A stretch of 64,000 nucleotides of DNA from contig CM042552.1 of assembly GCA_023630585.1 (NCBI GenBank), forward strand, positions 18,047,569-18,111,568. Reading direction: 5' to 3'. The notes under the pieces were generated by a model. The model made no database searches. It saw nothing but the letters and a program-made list of their open reading frames with translations, and had not been told where the DNA came from. Positions 1 through 9,840 of this stretch are shown here, piece after piece. A program made the position numbers and the translations under genes. How positions within the stretch are numbered: the stretch's first letter is position 1; each line of letters starts with the position of its first letter. The DNA is from Cranoglanis bouderius (taxonomy: Eukaryota > Chordata > Actinopteri > Siluriformes > Cranoglanididae).

Positions 1-1002
1 TGCTTTATAGACCCACTAAGTTAAAAAGGCATTATATAAGTGCAGACCATTTAGCAAGTGTCTTCAGTGGAGGGTTCTGGCTAGAACTCCAGTCCAAGTT
101 CTCAGAGTCCTTGCAATTTTTTCAGTCCACAATCACACTTTAGATCATTTAGCTGAAGACATGGTCTTCACTAGCAAACAAAACTCTAATCAACTTTTAA
201 AGTTTGGATTGCTTGAACTATTTGTATTCTGAGAAAAGCTCATTGTGTCACTCAAAACTGGTGCAAGGAAGCGCAGACAGCCAATCAGATCAAAGTGGCC
301 AAAAGATATCAGAATCAACTAATTATTTTTGGTCAAGATGTACACAGAAACCTTTCAGATAGAATTCTAAGCTCTTGATTTATCCATCCATCTGTGCGTA
401 TATTGTCCAGATTTGTCTTCGACAAAATCTGTGTACATCACTAAACTAAAGAGAGCTTATATTTTGGTTTGTCCAGAGAAGTGTTTTTATTCCTTGGTCC
501 TTACTCAGTGTAGGTGATGTTTTCTGTTTCTGTAAGAAGCTGATGTAGTGTGTGTAGGCGTCGCTTCCCCGCTGAGTGTCAGTTCTAATAAAACTGAGCA
601 CACTGAGATGTCTATTCAGGACATCAGTGGCGTCTCATCCATAAACACGATTGTGTATTGAGTCACTGTGCATCTGCGCTTCAGCATTAAGGCTGTATTC
701 ATGTTCTTCAGATTGGATTTCTCCTTCGTCATGCCTTTGCTTTGTGCTCCGCTGCTGACTGAACGATTTTTTATCCGACTGCCTCCTCGTCAGTGGGCAA
801 CAGAGTGATGGCTTTCCTGTAATTCGACAAAAATGGGTCGACCTCTAACAGTTTTACCAACTAAATCTATTCCCTACAAAAAACTCCACCAGAATAAGTC
901 AGGTGTATATAAATCAACTGTGAAACTTGAACAAACTCCCCCTGTAACTTTAACTTTACCATAAGACTGCAAATTGCAGAAGAATTACAAGGTAAAAATG
1001 CG
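1..1002. other. Unassigned low-repeat sequence
   Basis: No coding exon, RNA gene, simple repeat or transposon is recognisable here. Base composition is mixed, with a modest CpG rise near 560-800 (for example around GGCGTCGCTTCCCC). It could be intergenic or intronic unique sequence. Confidence 0.4.
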
Positions 1003-2370
1003 AAGGGCTTATGAAACCAAAATAAATCATGTCAGAACCTTTTCTACATTTATTGTGAAATCGCACAATAGGGAAAAGAAAGAAGAAGAAAAAAAAGTTG
1101 CAATAACCTGGTTGCATAAGTGTTTACACCCCTGAACTAATATTTACTTGAAGCACCATTAAAGTTTATAATTTTATCATTCAGTCTTTTTAAGAGTCTG
1201 TCAGCGTGGCACATCTTGACATGGCAATATTTTCCAACTCTTTCTTGCAAAAACATTCTAGCTCCATCAAATTGTAAGGGCATCTCCTGTGCACAGATCA
1301 CTTCAGGTCAGCCCACAGATTTTTAGTTGGATTCAGGTCTGCGCTAGACCTGGCTAGGTCATTCAAAAACATTGATCTTCTTTTGCTTAAGCCATTTCTT
1401 TGTTGATTTGGATGGATGATTTGGGTCATTGTCGTGCTGAAAGGTGAAATTCCTTTTCGTCTTCAGCTTACTAGCAGGCGCCTGAATGTTTTGCACTAAA
1501 ATCGACTGGTGTTTGTATCTATTCATGATTCCGTCCACCTTGATAGAAGCCCCTATTCTGGCTGAAGAAAAGCAGCCCTAAAGCATGATGCCGCCACCAT
1601 CGTGCTTCACCGTGCGGATGGTGTTCTTTTGGTGACGTGCTTGTTTTGCACCAAACATACCTTTTGGAATTATTATACCTTTTGGAATTGGTCTCACCAG
1701 ACCATTGCATATTTTGCCACATGGTTTGGGGTGATTTAGTTGGGCTTGTATGTTTTTTTGTGAGAAAGGGCTTCTGTCTAGCCACCCTACCCCATAGCCC
1801 AGGCATGTGAAGAATACAAGAGATTGTTGCAGAGAGAGTAATCAGTACTTGTCAGATATGCCTGCAGCTCCTTTAATATTTCCATAGGTCTCTTGGCAGC
1901 CTCCCAGGTAAGTTTTTGCCTTGTCCTTTTGTAAATATTGGAGGGATGTCACTGTGGTGTTCCATTTTCTCCAATTGTTAATGATGGCCTTTACGTATTC
2001 CATGGTACATCTAGTGTTCTGGGAATTATTTTATACCCCTGTCCTGATTGATATCTTGGTTATCTTTCTGATAAAACCAAGGACATGTCAAGAAAATCCT
2101 ACAGAAACAGCTGGTCTTTATTTGGGGTTAATCAGAATAATTTCATTGATGGCAGCTGCATGATAATTACTTTTGAACATGAGATTGAATGTGATTGGTT
2201 CATTCTGGACACAGCCACATCCCCAATTATAAAAGGGTGTGAACAATTATGCAACCAGGTTATTGTTAAAGTTAAAGTTCTCACATGAACATGATTTATC
2301 TTGGTTTCATTTTTTACTTCACGAAACCCTGCCATTTTAACAGGGGTGTGTAGACGTTTTATATCCATTG
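1003..2370 (-). mobile_element. Tc1-like DNA transposon, degenerate copy
   Basis: The right end carries a terminal inverted repeat reading inward on the minus strand from about 2370 (CAATGGATATAAAACG, then CACACCCCTG), followed outside by TA. About 60 bp in, GAAACCAAGATAAATCATG (2300-2320, minus) is mirrored by GAAACCAAAATAAATCATG at 1013-1031 (plus). AATAACCTGGTTGCATAA also occurs in inverted form at both ends. The outermost part of the left repeat is eroded, so the left boundary is approximate. Between the arms lies a minus-strand Tc1 transposase remnant. This is the cut-and-paste IS630/Tc1/mariner class, which inserts at TA. The copy is old, with many indels and point changes. Confidence 0.85.
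1310..2050 (-). pseudogene. Tc1-like transposase remnant (copy A)
   Basis: Read on the minus strand, the N-terminal DNA-binding region is visible near 2000-1920 (EYVKAIINNWRKWNTTVT, a Tc1 helix-turn-helix style segment). A central open stretch at 1806-1519 contains GRVARQKPFLTKKH and MQWSGETNSK. The family normally has W-S-D-E-T here, so the first catalytic aspartate is replaced by glycine. Further on, FQHDNDPNH near 1430 holds the second aspartate. The third block near 1365-1315 reads DLNPTKNLWADLK, where the family has DLNPIENLW, so the catalytic glutamate is now lysine. Several stops and frame changes separate these blocks. Two of three catalytic residues are lost, so it cannot be an active transposase. 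Confidence 0.85.
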
Positions 2371-3303
2371 TATCTATCTGTGTATTTGTTTGTTTGTTTG
2401 TTACTTCATGGCTGTGAGCACGGTTTGGTCATGTGTCTTATTTCAAAACAGGGACAAGTTTTAATTCCCAGCATGTCTACCATCGCCGGAGACAAAAGTC
2501 CCAGTTTCTTTCTGGCTCAAGGACAAAGGGATGTCTTCATTTCCCGTTGCTATATAATTTTTTTTTTTCTTCGTCTTCTTTTTATCCTGCTTCCTTTAAA
2601 GGATGCTTTGACCTCCAACTTCACGCTTCGTTTCTGCTGAGGAAATAAAAAAAAAATGTCTTCTGCTTGAGGATGAGTGAGAGGTGTGAAACAGCGGTTT
2701 AACCGGCTTTGTAGGAACATGTCCACTTTGTGTTCGTACTGAAGAGGTGTGTGCGTAAATCATTAATATTAATGGCGCTGGATGAAAATTAACGAGGCAC
2801 TCGTACACTCGTAGACTTCCTTCTGTTTTTCTTTGCAGTAATGATTTAGCGCGTTATAAGTGAAATCGGAGCGTTGTGTCCAATAATAAACATTTTTAAT
2901 GAATGTGGGCATCTCATTAATATTCAGGAGGCTGCATTAATATTAATAATGTCACTTAAGGAAATTGCTATTGTAAACATTTTATGTATACACTATAAAC
3001 AGCTTTAGTCTCCATTTGGAAAAGGAATCTATGTCTGCTTGCAATGCTTACTGGGTAATTTTGTGCTGCTGGAAGGGCAAGGGGACAAGGGGAAGGGGAA
3101 GTATTAAGACAGCAAAGGAATGTCCCAGTTGCACTGGGGACTGATCCCAATACACAGTCACAGAAATTGTAATTATGGAGAAAGTCTCAAATAATAAATA
3201 AAATATCTAAAAGCTAAAGATTTTGTCAATTCGTCAGTTCTATAATGAGTTGTGTGAATAAGTCTTATATGACACTTTTGACTATTAATGAGCACTCCAT
3301 AAG
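2371..3303. other. Unassigned AT-rich sequence with repeated TTAATATTAAT motifs
   Basis: No gene or transposon is recognised. At 2760-2960 the sequence has recurring ATTAATATTAAT and CATTAATATT motifs, homeodomain-type AT cores, close to CpG-containing words such as TTAGCGCGTTATAA. This looks more like a possible regulatory or conserved element than repeat debris, but conservation cannot be judged here. The rest (2371-2740 and 2960-3300) shows nothing recognisable. Confidence 0.25.
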
Positions 3304-3326
3304 TATATATATATATATATATATAT
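3304..3326. repeat. (AT)n microsatellite
   Basis: Perfect alternating AT run of about 11 units. Confidence 0.95.
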
Positions 3327-3399
3327 TAAAATGTCTGATTAAAATTCACTTTACAGTTGTTTGCTTTGAATGAAATCCTTTTCTGCACACCACGGTGGT

Positions 3400-3587
3400 A
3401 AAGAGTGGTTATTTAAAGTTAGTTTTCTTGTGGTTTTCAGTTTCTTTTCTTTTTTTTGTTTGTTTTGTTTTGTCAAGGTTGAATCTCTTTTTGTTTCTTT
3501 TTGAAGGTTTTATTGTATTGAATTGCATTGAATCGTTATTTTTTTTTTTTTACTTTTCTTTGAATCCTTTTCATTTTCATTTTTAAG

Positions 3588-3673
<86 letters not shown>

Positions 3674-3985
3674 TTTTTTAAAGGTTTGAATCTTTTTTTA
3701 TTTTCTTGATATTTTTATAATTTTCTTAAGATTTTTGTTTGTTTTCTTGAAGTTTGAACCTTTTTTGTATCCTTGAGGATTGAATTTTGAAAAATAATTT
3801 TCTTGAGATTTTATTTTATTTTATGGTATTTTATTTTATTTTACCTTTATTTGGGTCTCTCTTTTTTCCGTTCTTCAGGTCTGGATCTTACTCCTTTCCT
3901 GATGTAAATTTTTTCACATTTTGTTTTTGTAATTTTTTACTACCCCGGGTCTGGTCTTTATTTAATTTCCCGAGGTTGAGTCAAA
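3400..3985. repeat. T-rich degenerate tandem tract
   Basis: The stretch is dominated by variants of TTTCTTGAGGTTTGAATCTTTTTT (for example around 3470, 3680, 3745 and 3800) separated by T runs, which suggests a decayed tandem repeat with a unit of roughly 30-60 bp. Short open frames rich in Phe and Leu are by-products of composition. The tract contains the long AT microsatellite listed separately. Confidence 0.6.
3593..3671. repeat. (AT)n microsatellite, long
   Basis: Uninterrupted AT dinucleotide run of about 39 units. It can form cruciforms and is probably length-variable. Confidence 0.97.
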
Positions 3986-4454
3986 TTTAGTTTCCTTCAC
4001 CCCAACTCCTCGCTCACTGCACACTTGACACCTTGGCAGCTGTTTCTCATTGCTGTCCATCTGTTAAGGGTTTTATTTGTGCGCTTTGCTGATCCCAGAC
4101 TCATTACCTTCCCTTCCTCTGTTTATATGCTATTGTTCCTTATGCTAATGTGTATGTTCACATCCAACCTGCGCTGGATTTCACTGAGCCGAAAGGAAAA
4201 ATGCACAAGGAGGAGGAAAAGGTTCCGTCCCGGTTAGTTCTGAGTCCTGAGGGGGGACCTCACTGGAGAACCTTCACCTTTAATGAGCAACATACGGATG
4301 TTTAGTGTGTAATCCATCTTCTGTTACTGAGGGCTTTGCAATCTCCTGGAACCCTGCTATACATTTTATACTGTGAGGAAGTGAACAATGTTTCCAGCTT
4401 TATTATTCTCAATATCACCGGCTCATATTACAGAGATATATTTTATATACAGTC
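3986..4454. other. Unassigned sequence
   Basis: No gene or repeat family is recognised. A 70-codon plus-strand frame at 4025-4237 has no recognisable domain and is probably chance. Confidence 0.3.
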
Positions 4455-4610
4455 CCCTCTGAAAGTATTGGAATTTTTGCTAGACACTGAAGATATTTGG
4501 GTTTGAGATCAAAAGATGAATATGAGACGATAGATCAGAATTTGATTACATGTAATTAAGGCCAGTAGGAGACAGGGGAAAGCCTTGAATAATAACCTCT
4601 TACTGACCTG
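4455..4610 (+). mobile_element. DNA-transposon fragment, left arm (CAGTCCCCTCTGAAAGTATTGG end)
   Basis: It begins with CAGTCCCCTCTGAAAG, the kind of terminus found on Tc1/mariner-class non-autonomous elements of fish, and is preceded by TATATA. The inner part (4545-4610: GATTACATGTAATTAAGG, GACAGGGGAAAGCCTTGA, AATAACCTCTTAC) reappears in reverse complement at 5885-5950. The family name is not established, and no transposase belonging to it is seen. Confidence 0.6.
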
Positions 4611-4934
4611 CAAAACTACAGAGAAGCAAATCTTGGTTATGAGCAAAAGATTCACTGATTCCAATACTGAATCTCTGAACAAGAGAGGACTGAATCTTGG
4701 CCATGACCAAAAGATTCACCGATTCAAAAACTGACTCACTGTATGGAAAAGGAGTGGATATTAGTCAGTACCAAGAGATTCACTGACTCAGATTCAGCAT
4801 TCATGTAAATGAAAATACAACTCTCACACATAACGTATAACATATCATGCAAAACGTCATGACCTAAAGATTCACTGATTCAAACATTTACTCGGTGAAC
4901 GAGGGAGGAGTGAATCTGGGGAAATGAACAAAAG
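4611..4934. repeat. Degenerate tandem repeat, about 75 bp unit
   Basis: The phrase AAAGATTCACTGATTCAAA followed by a variant of GAACAAGAGAGGACTGAATC recurs near 4645, 4710, 4770 and 4865. That gives about four diverged units, ending beside the Tc1 fragment. Confidence 0.65.
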
Positions 4935-5592
4935 TCAGAGGGGTGTGCTGTGGTATATGGCACCAAAACGTTAGCAGCAGATCCTTTAAGTCCTGTAAGT
5001 TCAGATTTGTTTGTCCAGCACATCTCGCAGATGCTTGATCAGATTGAGATCCGGGGAATTTGGAGGCCAAGTCAACACCTTGAACTCTCTGTCATGTTCC
5101 TCAAACCATTCCTGAACACTGTTTGTAGTATGGCAGGGCGCATTATCCTGCTGAAAGAGGCCACTGCTATTAGGGAATACCATATGTTGCCATGGTGTAC
5201 TTGGTCTACAACAATGTTTAGGTAGGTGGTACGTGTCAAAGTAACATCCACATGAATGCCAGGACCCAAGGTTTCCCGGCAGAACATTGCCCAGAGCATC
5301 ACACTGCCTCTGCCGGCTTTCCTTCTTCCCATAGTGCATCCTGGTGCCATCTCTTCCCCAGGTAAGTGACGTACACGCACCCAGCTGTCCACATGATGTA
5401 AAAGAAAATGTGATTCATCAGACCAGGCCACCTTCTTCCATTGCTCCATGGTCCAGTTCTGATGCTCACATTCCCATTGTAGGTGCTTTTGGCGGTGGAC
5501 AGGGGTCAGCATGCGCATTCTGACCCAGTCACCTAGCTCTCACAATTTGGCCCTTATCAAAGTCACTCAGATCCTTACGCTTGCCCATTTTT
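4935..5592 (-). pseudogene. Tc1-like transposase, truncated and frameshifted (copy B)
   Basis: After the short N-terminus, an open stretch (5518-5072) contains RMLTPVHRQKHLQW, AWSDESHFLLHH with the first catalytic Asp, and RRKAGRGSVMLWAMF. A second frame (5339-5001) continues with GLFQQDNAPCHT, the second catalytic Asp, and LTWPPNSPDLNLIKHL. In this family the last block is normally PIEHLW, so the catalytic Glu is replaced by Lys. A third short frame continues with NLQDLKDLLLTFWCHIPQH before the match ends. At least two frame changes, an early in-frame stop after RAR, and the E-to-K change show that it is inactive. Confidence 0.9.
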
Positions 5593-5700
5593 CCTGCTTC
5601 CAACACATCAACTTTGAGGACTGACTGTTGTAATAAGATAATCAATGTTATTCATTTCACCAGTGATTTTATTGGCTGATCGGTGTATATACTGTGTATA
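4935..5700 (-). mobile_element. Tc1-like transposon fragment with internal and 3' deletions
   Basis: On the minus strand the 5' flank near 5690-5640 matches a Tc1-type leader (GGCTGATCGGTGTATA region). The start codon and first residues MGKRKDLSDFDKGQIVRAR lie near 5590-5535. Sequence then jumps directly to the middle of the transposase, so several hundred bases are missing. The element stops inside the C-terminal region near 4935, with no terminal repeat on that side. It sits between two inverted copies of another repeat (4545-4610 and 5885-5950), suggesting nested insertion or inverted duplication. Confidence 0.85.
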
Positions 5701-5744
5701 AAAAATCTTAACCAGACTGTAAATTCCCAGTTTGCTCTTGTTGC

Positions 5745-5775
5745 TTTTTTTTTTTTTTTTTTTTTTTTTTTTTCT
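5745..5775. repeat. Poly(T) tract
   Basis: Homopolymer T run of about 30 bases with a single C near its end. Confidence 0.95.
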
Positions 5776-5799
5776 TTAAATCGATAGCCCACTGAAGCA

Positions 5800-5965
5800 A
5801 CACTTCTTGGCAAGACTCATCTATAGAGCCATCAGGTTTCCTAAAGGCTTCACTAATAATAGTGGACGTAATAGCCATATTTGTCTTGTAAGAGGTTATT
5901 AATCAAGGCCTTCCCCTGTGTTCTAATGGCCTTAATTAAACGTAATCAATTTGTTTAGAGACAAG
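5800..5965 (-). mobile_element. DNA-transposon fragment, inverted partner arm
   Basis: The reverse complement of 5885-5950 matches 4545-4610 closely, sharing AATTAAGGCCA, ACAGGGGAA, GGCCTTGA and AATAACCTCTTAC in the same order. This copy extends further inward (gene-like TAGTGAAGCCTTTAGGAAACC region) but lacks the CAGTCCCC terminus. It is either the opposite arm of one element split by the Tc1 fragment, or an independent inverted copy. Confidence 0.6.
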
Positions 5966-6124
5966 TGTGGGTACATATGTACCCTGATTTATGGCTCTAG
6001 CGTTTGGAGAGCTTAGCCATTTGGGTGCCGGCCATTTTTAAAGAAAATTGAGCTTTTTTTTTTTTTTTTCCTGGTGTAAATATGGTGGCAGGACACTTTG
6101 AGCCAGTTGCATTTTCAGCTTTGA
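5966..6124. other. Unassigned, with poly(T) at about 6053-6069
   Basis: Short spacer between two DNA-transposon fragments. It contains a T run and nothing else identifiable. Confidence 0.3.
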
Positions 6125-6510
6125 TGATTCACACCTTTAATGTTAATCAAAATTGGAGTTTTTGAGACAAAAATTAATAAAAATGGCATAATGTATGGCT
6201 GTAGTCTAATGATGTGCGACCAATTTTTCTGTGTTACATTTAAACCAACTACAGAATTGCTTAAAGTAAAATTTAAATTAAATGATCTTCAGAATAATCC
6301 TCCAGGTCCTGTACATTCTTTGCTTTTCCATCATCTTCTGCATATTTGACACCTTCCAAATGACAGTGGCTATATGGTGTTGAGATCCATCATTTCAAAC
6401 TCATACACAACTATTACAAAAGGTGCAAACATTCACTGATGCTCATGAAGGCAGCACGATACATTAATAACCAAGGAGGTGTAAACTTCTGAACAGTACA
6501 CCAAAAACAG
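6125..6510 (-). mobile_element. Probable DNA-transposon relic ending in GTTCAGAAGTTTACACC
   Basis: Read on the minus strand, it starts GTTCAGAAGTTTACACC at about 6503-6487 and continues with TGCCTTCATGAGCATCAG and ATGGATCTCAACACC. The layout (a short GC-containing terminus followed by AT-rich non-coding sequence) is that of a teleost interspersed element, and I recall similar sequence as dispersed. No transposase frame and no second terminus are visible, so superfamily is not assigned. Confidence 0.4.
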
Positions 6511-7327
6511 TGACCTTTATCGGGCACAAGGTAAAACAAAGTATGTAAATCATGCTGTAAACAAACAGTACATTTGGTTTCGATTTGGTTGCTCAGCGAC
6601 AATCTAAAAACTAATAACTAAGAACTAATAACTAATCATAATACTGTACACTTTGTGCTTAATTCCACATTCTACATTTTATTTTTGGCCAAACTGCTCC
6701 TGTCTAAGCAAACATGTTGCATCTGGACCAGAAAAGCCTGATGCTAGAGTTACCTCTCCTCTAAACGAACAGATGAAGAGCGTGCTGTGTGTGTCTTGGT
6801 CTTCAGGGGGTCGTTTTCTTTATTTGCAGCCAGAGATGTTCACAGCACGAAGTTCCTGCACCCTGCACGCTGAACGATTCTGGACACAGCCACTTAGCCG
6901 AGCTTGACCTTCACATTTGAGCAAAGCAGCAAGGCACGTTCAGTGACGCAGACGAGTCGAAATATCTGCTGTTATTAAAAAGCTTCACCCGAGGAGATTA
7001 AAGTGCTCGAAGTGCCTGAAATCCGTCTCAAGTATGTGACATTTACATGCTGAAAAACAGCCTTTTTTCCGCCATAAAATGAAAATGTATTTATTTTCCA
7101 TAGCCTTTTTATGTACAGCCACAAGAGTTGTAAGTTGTTTTTTCCATAATCAGTCAGTATTGCTTTTTATTTATTTATTTATTAATGACTAATCATGCAG
7201 TTAAATTCCGATTGTACAATAGATTGAAGTGTTTTATTAGCTCTCATAGAGTGAGAGTCAAAGGCCAACAGACCTATTAAATTAAAAAATACTGACAAAA
7301 AAGACAACTAAATTGACAAATAATTAT

Positions 7328-7328
<1 letters not shown>
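6511..7328. other. Unassigned sequence
   Basis: There is an 84-codon frame on the plus strand at 6653-6907, but it has no recognisable domain or splice context. CpG-bearing words near 6900-7000 (GACGCAGACGAGTCG) make the block mildly unlike its surroundings. Nothing else is recognised. Confidence 0.3.

Positions 7329-7389
<61 letters not shown>
7329..7389. repeat. (TA)n(CA)n compound microsatellite abutting a Tc1 left end
   Basis: About 12 TA units (7329-7352) change directly into about 19 CA units that merge with the terminal CAGTGGG of the Tc1 element. The mirror image, (TG)n(TA)n, lies at the other end of the element. Confidence 0.95.
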
Positions 7390-7393
<4 letters not shown>

Positions 7394-8933
7394 GGGTATA
7401 GAAAAGAATCACCCCCCTTTAAAATAATCACATTTTGTTGCTTTTCAGCCTGAAATTAAGACAGACACAGTTTTTGTTTTATCCAGCTGTATTTACTCAG
7501 TGCAACTTATAACATCCAAGTGGAAGATATAACACCAACATGTCAGAATTTTTTTTTTAAATAAATAAAAAAACAGAATCGCTAAAAATGACTTGTAAAA
7601 TCAATAAGGTGTAGCTAATCACCTTCTCAATGGGACACAAATCCATTTGACTTTCAACTGTGATCAGCTGTGGTCATTTTGATTAGCTCAGCATGAAAAG
7701 AGCTTTCCTGGAGCATTTTGTAGTGCAACTGAAGCAAACAATCAACTATGGTGATTGTGATGGCAGATCTCCGGGATAAAGTTGTGGACAGGCACAAGTC
7801 AGGAGATGGATAAAAAAACATTTCAAAGGCTTTATCAATGCTTAGAAGCACAGTGAAGTCCGTTATTAAGAAGTGGAAGGTATTTGGTACAACACAGACC
7901 CTCCCTGGATCAGGACGTTGCTCCAAACCGGATGAAAGAGCCAGGAGGAAACTGGTCAGAGAGGCTACGAAGAGGCTTACAGCAACTCTGAAGCAGTTGC
8001 AGGAATTTATGACAAAGAGTTGTCATTGTGTGCATGTGACAACAATATCACAAATTCTCCACAAATGTGTTTTGTATGGAAGGGTTGCAAGAAAAAAGCC
8101 ACCCACAGCTTCGCCAAAACGCACCTTGAAGATTCTGAGGCCACATGGAAAAAGGTGTTATGGTCAGATGAGACTAAAATTGAATTATTTGGCCTCAACA
8201 CCAAATGATATGTCTGGCAGAAATCCAATACAGCTCACCATCCAAATAACACCATTCCTACAGTAAAGCATGGAGGTGGTAATATCCTGTTATGGGGGTG
8301 TTTCTCTGCAGCAGGGACTGGAGCACTTGTCAGGATAGAAGGAATATGGATGGGGCAAAATACCATCAAAGACAATCTGCTGCCCTCTGCCAGAAAGTTG
8401 TCAATGGGAAGAAGGTTTACCTTCGAACGTGACAATGACCCAAAGCACACAGCAAAACTGACCACACAGTGGTTGAAGGAGAAAACGGTGAATGTCCTTG
8501 CATGGCCTAGTCAGAGCCCAGACTTAAACCCCATTGAAAATCTGTGGAATGACTTGAAGACTGCAGTCCACAAACGGTCACCATCAAATTTAACTGAACT
8601 TGAGCAGTTCTGCAAAGAAGAGTGGGCAAATATTACAAAGTCTAGATGTGCAAAGTTAGTAGAGTCATATCCCAACAGACTAAAGGCTGTAATTAGAACA
8701 TTAAGGCAAATTAAAGCAAGGGGGTGATCCTTTTTCCAACTCAGTGATTCTGTTTTTTAATTTTTGAAAAAAAATTTCTGACATGTTGGTGTTATATCTT
8801 TCACTTGGATGTTATAAGTTGCACTGAGTAAATACAGCTGGAAAAAACAAAAACTGTGTCCGTCTTCATTTCAGGCTGAAAAGCAACAAAATGTGATTAT
8901 TTTAAAGAGGGGGTGATTCTTTTCTATACCCAC

Positions 8934-8935
<2 letters not shown>
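7390..8935 (+). mobile_element. Tc1-like transposon, full length (copy C)
   Basis: Both ends are present. The left end CAGTGGGTATAGAAAAGAAT and the right end (reverse complement) are the same, and the inverted match continues about 180-200 bp inward (AATCACATTTTGTTGC, CAGCCTGAAA, ATACAGCTG, AACACCAACATGTCAGA on each arm). Long inverted repeats with a single transposase gene between them are typical of fish Tc1 elements. The TA target duplication is embedded in the flanking TA/CA and TG/TA microsatellites. A second copy of this family lies at 28736-30208 in the same orientation. Confidence 0.95.
7755..8727 (+). pseudogene. Tc1-like transposase, inactivated (copy C)
   Basis: The coding region begins around 7755 (LRDKVVDRHKSGDG) and is interrupted by TAA at 7811-7813, just where the helix-turn-helix continues KNISKALSML. 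From ATG 7838 the frame gives STVKSVIKKWKVFGTTQTLPGSG, the paired-like DNA-binding part. A frameshift near 8090 leads to THSFAKTHLEDSEATWKKVLWSDETKIELFG, containing the first catalytic Asp. TGA at 8206-8208 interrupts it; the other copy has CGA there. The C-terminal half (8350-8727) holds ERDNDPKHTAK, the second Asp, and SPDLNPIENLWNDLK with an intact Glu, ending RQIKARG. All three catalytic residues survive, but two stops, one frameshift and a small deletion near 8368 make it defective. Confidence 0.93.

Positions 8936-9030
<95 letters not shown>
8936..9030. repeat. (TG)n(TA)n compound microsatellite abutting a Tc1 right end
   Basis: TG repeats run from the last G of the transposon to 8951, then about 39 TA units follow to 9030. 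It is the mirror image of the microsatellite at the left end. Confidence 0.95.
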
Positions 9031-9032
<2 letters not shown>

Positions 9033-9059
9033 CCAAGTATTATATTTATTAAAATAAGA

Positions 9060-9840
9060 TCATTTTCATTAAAGTGAAAAAAATACAGGCCTCTCTTGCA
9101 TCAGTAAAGGTCACTGTTCATGACTCCACTATCAGAAAGACATTGTGCAAAAATGGCATCCATGGAAGAGGCAAAAACCACTGCTAACCCTGAAGAACAT
9201 TATGGCTCGTCTGAATTTTGCCAAAACACACCTTGATGATCCTCAAACCTTTTGGGAGAATGTTCTGTGTACTCATGAGTCGAAAGTTGAATGTTCGGAA
9301 TACAAGGGTCCCGTTACATCTGGCGTAAACCAAACAAAGAATTCCACAAAAAGTACATCATACCTATGGTCAAGCATGGTGGTGGGAGTGTGATGGTGTG
9401 GGGCTGCTTTTCTGCTTCAGGGTCTGGGAAACTTGCAATAATTGGGGGAAACATGAATTCTGCTCTCTACCAGAAAATCCTAAAGGAGAATGTCCGGTCT
9501 TCAACTCAAGCACAACTGGATTATGCAGCAAAACAGTGATCCAAAGCAAAGGAGTAAGTCCTAGTTCTGGAGGTATGTGAAAGACTGATCTCCAGTTATT
9601 GGAAGTGTTTGGTTGCAGTTTTTACAGCTAAAGTTGGCACAACCAGATTTTAAGTTTAAGGGGGCAATTAGTTTTTCACATTGGTGATAGGTGTTGGATA
9701 ACTTTTTTTTTTTTTTTGCTTCAATAAAAAAATAAAAACTGTACTGTGTGTTTACTCAGGTTGCCTTTCTTTTATGTTGCATTTCATTTGAAGATCTAAA
9801 ACTATTTAGCACGAGATGTACAAAATATACAGTATACATA
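9060..9840 (+). mobile_element. Tc1-like transposon fragment with internal deletion (copy D)
   Basis: Transposase-like sequence starts close to the microsatellite end. In different frames it reads DSTIRKTLCKNGIHGRG, ARLNFAKTHLDDPQTFWENVL, THESKVE, MVKHGGGSVMVWGCFSASGSGKLAIIGGNMNSALYQKIL and QAQLDYAAKQ. At 9537-9570 it jumps from the second catalytic block (CAGTGATCCAAAGCA) to the extreme C-terminus (GGAGGTATGTGAAAG), so the segment with the third catalytic residue is missing. The 3' arm follows (TTAGTTTTTCACATTGG, then GCATTTCATTTGAAGATC) to about 9830. The left arm is absent. Frameshifts and the change of the first block to THES show that it is dead. Confidence 0.85.
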
